Below, one piece after another: positions 60,001 to 64,000 of a stretch of DNA of 64,000 nucleotides (the stretch's first letter is position 1; each line of letters begins with the position of its first letter). The DNA is taken from positions 40,906-104,905 of the forward strand of contig JAHHQQ010000005.1 of assembly GCA_020026275.1 (NCBI GenBank), in the 5' to 3' direction. The notes under the pieces were generated by a model. That model was given only the letters and a program-made list of their open reading frames with translations, was not told where the DNA came from and ran no database searches. Made by a program: the position numbers and the translations under genes. Source of the DNA: Bacteroidales bacterium (GTDB taxonomy: Bacteria; Bacteroidota; Bacteroidia; Bacteroidales; UBA932).

Positions 60001-60304
60001 TAGGTACGCCTCCTTCGTTGGAGGTGATGTAGAGATCTGCCGCACCATCTCGGTCTGAAGAGAAGATGATATTTTTTCCATCTTTTGTCCAAAGTGGATT
60101 GGAATCGTATGCAGAGTTGGAAGTGATCTGAATGGCCTTTCCACCTTCTCTTGCCACAACGAAGATATCCCCTTTGTAGCAGAATGCAATTTTGTCGCCA
60201 TCAGGAGAAATGGCATTTTTCCTGATCCACCCGGGAGTCTCTTGGGCAAATACAGAACCGGTTGCCATGATACCGGCAATCAACAATGATAGTGTTTTTT
60301 TCAT
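57068..60304 (-). CDS. Tricorn-like S41 peptidase, exported
   Basis: 1078 residues with signal peptide (MKKTLSLLIAGIMATGSVFA). Residues ~25-420 are WD40/PD40-like beta-propeller repeats ('SPDGDKIAFCYKGDIFVV', 'LWTKDGKNIIFSSDRDG', 'SPDGKQIALI'), a second propeller runs to ~650, then a PDZ domain (~790-830, KGVKIKEVIVNSPLNLADSE) and the S41 catalytic core at the C-terminus with VDIRHNGGGFLHDDLA and the Ser-Asp of EEDYSDASGFPY. Family members cut peptides from larger proteases' products. A charged Lys/Glu-rich segment (~575-600) is probably flexible. Located in the periplasm or at the surface, it may provide peptides for the POT transporter. Confidence 0.88.
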   Translation of the reverse strand: MKKTLSLLIAGIMATGSVFAQETPGWIRKNAISPDGDKIAFCYKGDIFVVAREGGKAIQITSNSAYDSNPLWTKDGKNIIFSSDRDGAADLYITSNEGGVPKKIETFGGNKKPLALLPDGRIVFIGTVLQDVNYGGFPNGAQIYTVGLEGQKPELMTSMKLRAISFNKEGLALYEDVKGFEDVFRKHHTSSVTRDIMLYQPSEKDNGAVITGNGKFTRMSGYKGEDTNPVFGSDGDTFYYLSERDGKTSNIWKSSISDPKKVEQLTFAEKNPVRYLSISDNDVLSFSLNGELYTLTPGQKEKKVEISIIKDKEEKDLIKMSVSKGANDMALSPDGKQIALIIRGDVYVASPTYGTTKRITNTATQERDICFSEDGRTLYYSAERNGNWGIYKASLTNKDDQTFIYAHDFKEELFSVPGETSFQPQVAPNGKFVVYLRDRNELVMKEVKSNKVTSLLKNGAYSYTDGDLSFKISPDSRHVLFTYHGEGGWNNADVALIEIETGKHINLTQSGYSNQNFKWALGGKAVTYESDRNGYRSHGSWGADTDIYMMFLDGKAVTEFNQDKEDAEVAQMISGKSEKQLKKEEEKAKKDSIKNKVPEIKLDLENRFDRIFRLTPSSSRLGDYFVNNNATQLYYMSPCEQGFALYKRDLKKGNVTLVQKGVFGAIYPTKDGNTIYVINGRGITAINLMSGQPKPISFSGEFDYRPADERTYMFEHVWKQVEEKFYDPAIHGVDWAYYRDNYRQFLPYINNNTDFAEMLSEMLGELNGSHTGARHYSGISQRNSYLGFFEDKGYQGKGVKIKEVIVNSPLNLADSEIKAGDIIESIDGHKIAAGENWRKYLIDKAGKKIFVTVKKGHKSTELYLEPLASLNPLLYKRWVKQREEMVCRLSGGRIGYVHVQGMDSPSFRRVYSKALGKYRDAEALIVDIRHNGGGFLHDDLATLLSGEAYLKFQPRGQYISTEPYSKWTKPSCVLMCEEDYSDASGFPYVYQTLGIGKLIGAPVAGTMTAVWWENLIDPSLVFGIPQVGAWGLKEQRYLENLQVEPDILVYSDPASDLNGKDVQLEAAVKEMLKTIDSK

Positions 60305-60348
60305 TTCAAATGTTTTACTGTTATCTATTCAAAATTAATCATTTTCTG

Positions 60349-63300
60349 TTATAAAGATGGCATTTGCGGGTCTTTCTGTGCCGATTTGACCCAAACTTGT
60401 TGGATATTTTTTGAGATTGGGCGTAGGATGAAGCCGAAGGTGGTCTCCGTACCATAGGTTTTGTCCTGTTCCATCGGACCGCCTTGTCCGCAACTGTTGC
60501 CTCCCAATCCGGTTACCATCTGGTCTAAGTGTAGATAAATTTTCCCAGTTTGCGGCAATTCATGGACGTGTGACGCCAAGGTCAATTCCAGGTCGGAGTT
60601 ACGGTAGACAGAAGTGCTGAATTGGGTATGGGCAATGAAGGAAGCACCGGAACCGTTGTTGTCGAAGAGTTGGATCCAGCGACATTCTTCATGGTTGGCC
60701 ATTTCTTGTGGCTTTGGAAAATGAACATATTCCTGATCGACTGTACTTTCATAGAGACCGATGTTCTGGCTGGTTCGCCGGTCATTGTAGTTGGCAATCG
60801 GTCCTCTTCCGTAATAACGTATCTTTTGATATTTGTCTGGCAGTTCCATAATGTATCCCAAGCGTGGTAGGACAGTATTGGGTCGGTTGGAAACCAGACT
60901 GGTTCTCAGCTCGACAGAACCGTCCCCATAGACGGTCCATGCCTGGTTGGCGACTATTCTGAAATCTTCTTTTGAAAAAGGCCGGCTGATATGTTCTTCA
61001 ATGGTGTTGTGACCAGAGGAGGTCCCTCCATGGATGGTTGCGCCGTTAGGGGCCTGGACTTCGACTCGGTAGTTGATTGTGACCGAATGGTCAAGGTTCT
61101 CTTGAACGGATGCTTTGCCTTCTGCTTTTTGCTGCAGATTGTGGAGACCATTTTGGAACCAGCTTTCATACATCCAGTTGTCATTGTTTGTGAATGCTCT
61201 GAAAGCATGGAGCCGGGGGCCTTTTCCTTCGGAGAACAGTTCTTTGCCGTCATAGACGAGACTTTCGATATTGCCGGTCCGGTTGCTGAAACGGACTGAC
61301 CATTTCTCTCCCTTCACTAAAATCTGATCCTCATTTTCCTCTACAAATGGTCTTGGAAATGATTTGTCTTGAATTAAAGGAAGATTCTGTGCTTTTTGCA
61401 GAAGAATTTGTTCATCGTATTGGGCATATCCTTTGTCAGCCCAAGGCAGGGATTTCTTCAGTGCAAACTGGAAGTTGATGAAGGTTTCTCCCTGTTTCGG
61501 CACATCTGGATAGTTGATCCGGACAGTTTTCTTCTCTCTCGGTCCGATTGGGGCGAGGGAAGTGCCACCGGAACTGATGGTCTTTCCATTGTTGACCAGC
61601 TGCCAGTTGAGCTGATAGTTGCTCATGTCTGTGAAATAGCTCTTGTTGAAGATCTGGAATTCTTTCTTTGCCAGGTCATGTACAGAAATGGCAACGTTCT
61701 GATATACCTTCTTGACCTCGTGATATTGAGGTTTCAGAGTTCTGTCGGCAAAGATGATGCCGTTCATGACAAACTGTCCGTCATTCGGGAAATCTCCAAA
61801 GTCACCGCCATAGGCGAGATATCTGCGGCCATCTGGTGTATAATTGTACAGAGCCTGGTCCACCCAGTCCCAGATGGCACCGCCACAAATGTAATTGGAA
61901 GACTCGATAGCTTTCCAGTAATCTGCCAAGTTGCCTACGGCATTTCCCATAGAATGGGCATATTCGGAAATATGGAAAGGATATTTGATGTTCAGTTTTC
62001 CGGTAGCGGCGGCATTGGTCCAGCGGATAGAAGGATACTGGTTGGAACCCATGTCGACGATATCGTTGTTCCTTTCATATTGTACTGGACGGGAAGCGTC
62101 GAATTCCTTCAGATGGTTGTAGGCTTCGACAAAGTTGTGTCCAGGTCCTGCCTCGTTGCCCAGAGACCAGATGGCGATGGATGGATGGTTGACATGGGCA
62201 TGCACCATTTCCATGACTCTGGCGACATGGGCGTTCTCCCATTCTTTCGGATGGGAAAGGCTGGCGTCACCATAATAATATTCGTGTGATTCGATGTTGG
62301 CCTCGTCTTCCAGATAGATGCCGTAGCGGTTGCAGAGATAGTACCAGTATGGATCGTCCGGATAGTGGCAGTTGCGGACATGGTTGATGTTCGCCTTTTT
62401 CATCAGGATGACATCCTGCATCATGTCTTCTCTGGAAAGATGGTGTCCGGTGACAGGATTGTGTTCATGCCGGTTGACACCCTTGAACTTGATGGTCTTT
62501 CCATTGAAATAGTAGTAACGTCCGGCCAGACCGAATTCGTCCTGTTCTGCCGGAGTGTCTCTGATTTCGATCTCTCTGAATCCGACAAGGGTGGAGACGA
62601 TTTCCTTCACATTTCCCTGCTTGTTCTTCAATTCAGCGACCAGCGTGTAGCAGTTCGGCTCTTCAGCAGACCACAGATTCGGATGCTCCAGAGTCAATTT
62701 GGTCTCGCAGAGGGTTTCCTGCTGGGACGGAATGAAGCAAGGCATGGAATAAGCCTTGGCAACCGGAGAATTGGAAGTTTTGTCTGAATAGAGCTTGTTG
62801 GCATAGAGGGAGTAGGTGAGGGTATAGTTGTTCTTGTCCTCTGGCAGATAATTCTTGAGGGTGCTCTTGATGTGCAGCACGCCCTTCTGGTTGCCTGAAT
62901 TCAGCTCCGGAATGACGACAAGATCCTTGACGGAAGTCTTGGCTCTGGCAGTCAGATAGACGGAACGATAGATTCCTGGCAGACGGAACATGTCCTGCGC
63001 TTCCAGGAAGGAGCCGTCTGAACTGCGGTACACTTCCACCGCTACCGTATTCTTCCCCTCTTTCAGATAGGAAGTGATGTCGAAGCTGGCGGTGTTGCGG
63101 GAGTTCTTGGAGAAACCAACATATTGTCCGTTGACCCAAAGATAGAAGAAGGAGTCCACTCCGTCAAAATGCAGGAAGATCTCCTTGTTCTGCCACTTGC
63201 GGGGAAGACTGAACTCTTTCATATAGGAACCGACCTCATTTCTGTGCTTGTAGGTGGTCCAGTTGGCAGGAGGAGTCCTCATGACGCCTTCTTTCCAGTC

Positions 63301-63768
63301 GTCCACTTTGACCTCGTGATAGAAGATGACCGGTTGGTTGACATAGATGGGGGTACCGTATTTCTGAGAACCATCTTTTTTCAGTCCGACCAGATTCCAA
63401 TTGGATGGTACTGTGATTTTATCCCATTGGCTATAGTCAAAGTTGGACTGGTGGAAGTCAGCAGGTCTTTCGGAGGGATTCGCTGACCAATGGAAAGACC
63501 ATTCTCCATCTAGGCTTTTCCACCATTTGCTATTTTCTGGAAGTATAGTGCGGGCGGATTTGATGTCATGGAAATTGAAAAACCAGGCGACCGGTTGCTC
63601 TTTGTTCAAGGCGATGAGTTCAGGGTTTTCCCATTCGTTTCCTTGTGGAGCGGTTTCTTTCGCATAACGGAATCCTTTTAGCGGTTCTTGTGCAGGAGAG
63701 GAGATGCAAGCTAGCAGTAGACTGGCGGCAATTCCTTTTTGGGTCAAGTTGTGGATGAATTTTCTCAT
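60349..63768 (-). CDS. lacZ: Beta-galactosidase, GH2 family, large LacZ type
   Basis: 1139 residues. The signal sequence MRKFIHNLTQKGIAASLLLAC could be cleaved as lipoprotein at the Cys or by signal peptidase I after SSPAQ. A GH2 sugar-binding domain, an Ig-like domain, the TIM barrel (about 405-700), then a DUF4981 and a small-chain domain follow in LacZ order. The acid/base Glu is E539 (WSLGNEAGPGHN) and the nucleophile E602 (HISEYAHSMGN). It removes terminal beta-galactose, for example from lactose or mucin glycans. It is first in a group followed 44 bases on by the tricorn-like protease gene. Confidence 0.92.
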   Translation of the reverse strand: MRKFIHNLTQKGIAASLLLACISSPAQEPLKGFRYAKETAPQGNEWENPELIALNKEQPVAWFFNFHDIKSARTILPENSKWWKSLDGEWSFHWSANPSERPADFHQSNFDYSQWDKITVPSNWNLVGLKKDGSQKYGTPIYVNQPVIFYHEVKVDDWKEGVMRTPPANWTTYKHRNEVGSYMKEFSLPRKWQNKEIFLHFDGVDSFFYLWVNGQYVGFSKNSRNTASFDITSYLKEGKNTVAVEVYRSSDGSFLEAQDMFRLPGIYRSVYLTARAKTSVKDLVVIPELNSGNQKGVLHIKSTLKNYLPEDKNNYTLTYSLYANKLYSDKTSNSPVAKAYSMPCFIPSQQETLCETKLTLEHPNLWSAEEPNCYTLVAELKNKQGNVKEIVSTLVGFREIEIRDTPAEQDEFGLAGRYYYFNGKTIKFKGVNRHEHNPVTGHHLSREDMMQDVILMKKANINHVRNCHYPDDPYWYYLCNRYGIYLEDEANIESHEYYYGDASLSHPKEWENAHVARVMEMVHAHVNHPSIAIWSLGNEAGPGHNFVEAYNHLKEFDASRPVQYERNNDIVDMGSNQYPSIRWTNAAATGKLNIKYPFHISEYAHSMGNAVGNLADYWKAIESSNYICGGAIWDWVDQALYNYTPDGRRYLAYGGDFGDFPNDGQFVMNGIIFADRTLKPQYHEVKKVYQNVAISVHDLAKKEFQIFNKSYFTDMSNYQLNWQLVNNGKTISSGGTSLAPIGPREKKTVRINYPDVPKQGETFINFQFALKKSLPWADKGYAQYDEQILLQKAQNLPLIQDKSFPRPFVEENEDQILVKGEKWSVRFSNRTGNIESLVYDGKELFSEGKGPRLHAFRAFTNNDNWMYESWFQNGLHNLQQKAEGKASVQENLDHSVTINYRVEVQAPNGATIHGGTSSGHNTIEEHISRPFSKEDFRIVANQAWTVYGDGSVELRTSLVSNRPNTVLPRLGYIMELPDKYQKIRYYGRGPIANYNDRRTSQNIGLYESTVDQEYVHFPKPQEMANHEECRWIQLFDNNGSGASFIAHTQFSTSVYRNSDLELTLASHVHELPQTGKIYLHLDQMVTGLGGNSCGQGGPMEQDKTYGTETTFGFILRPISKNIQQVWVKSAQKDPQMPSL

Positions 63769-63822
63769 ATTGTCATGTCAAGTGTTGAGTGTTCTTGGTG
63801 TATTATATGTGTTTGTGACATG

Positions 63823-63830
63823 CAAATATA
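63823..63830 (-). promoter_or_regulatory. -7 element for the beta-galactosidase gene
   Basis: TATATTTG on the minus strand, leader about 50 bases. The remaining sequence to the window end (63831-64000) is AT-rich and shows no gene I can support. Confidence 0.45.
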
Positions 63831-64000
63831 TATATTATAATGTAATGAAGGATATGCAATGGCAAGACAAGGTCTATTTTCAACGAGATTTGTCGAAGAA
63901 CTTGGCATTTTTCGGGCAACTTTCGAAGTTGTCTTATTTTTCGTCAAAAAAATCTGAAAATTTTTTCAAATCCATAACGGTCGGAAATGACATGCACTTA

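Noticed and set aside
63765..63947. A 60-codon minus-strand frame upstream of the beta-galactosidase gene
   Set aside because: It spans the -7 element and AT-rich leader and has no recognisable pattern.
1..64000. CRISPR arrays, insertion sequences, integrases, prophage or toxin-antitoxin genes
   Set aside because: No repeat-spacer pattern, transposase-like frame, terminal repeats or paired small genes were seen.

Overview
The window is a stretch of chromosome from a member of the Bacteroidota, most likely order Bacteroidales. The evidence is a set of promoters of the phylum's TTTG-N19-TAnnTTTG type (clearest upstream of the SRP RNA gene at 30211-30241, also at 1281-1311 and 34550-34580), near-absence of Shine-Dalgarno sequences, a short 286-residue primary sigma factor, and gene families typical of the group: Wzi-like outer-membrane protein, TamB, GH97, tricorn-like S41 protease, fused FAD/Fe-S lactate-type oxidase and sialic-acid enzymes. 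Base composition is even, and I see no transposase, integrase, phage gene or CRISPR array. Genus cannot be told from sequence alone.

Layout. 1-5.3 kb: the 3' part of an FAD/Fe-S oxidase, a Wzi-like protein, a phosphate-porin-type channel, a WbuC cupin and methylglyoxal synthase. 5.3-8 kb: a small heat-shock protein and a solitary Vsr endonuclease, divergent around a region with four copies of a GACAAnTTGTC-like dyad, then lysA. 8-14 kb: SulP transporter, then a sialoglycan pair (double-domain esterase plus sialidase). 14-18.2 kb: HAD phosphatase, an oxidative-stress/iron block (rubredoxin-SOD operon divergent from ferritin) and a POT peptide transporter. 18.2-27 kb: a minus-strand operon tamB / RsmI-like methylase / mtaB / PhnP-like hydrolase / GIN-domain protein. 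27-34.5 kb: tsaD and an FAD dehydrogenase, SRP RNA, cdd, mnmA, a BaiN-family flavoprotein, tRNA-Thr(CGT) and an unknown membrane protein. 34.5-43 kb: GH97 glycosidase, a BtuF-like lipoprotein, copA, a degenerate FAH-fold protein, an exonuclease and dnaN. 43-54.9 kb: degQ, rpoD, argS, ygiQ, an acidic conserved protein, a CLC channel, tex and a DMT permease. 54.9-64 kb: a minus-strand group lacZ-type beta-galactosidase / tricorn-like protease / dolichol-phosphate-mannose-synthase-like glycosyltransferase / dihydroorotase.

Working together: secreted glycosidases (sialidase, sialate esterase, GH97, GH2), a tricorn-like protease and a peptide transporter fit a gut glycan and peptide scavenger. Four enzymes act on tRNA (MtaB, TsaD, MnmA, ArgS); TsaD and MtaB make successive modifications of the same base, A37. 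Several convergent gene pairs share long palindromic, probably bidirectional terminators.

No clearly new multi-gene system is evident. The best leads are the dyad array between hsp20 and vsr, the FAH-fold protein that has lost its metal ligands, a roughly 95-residue insertion in MnmA, and altered core residues in MtaB.
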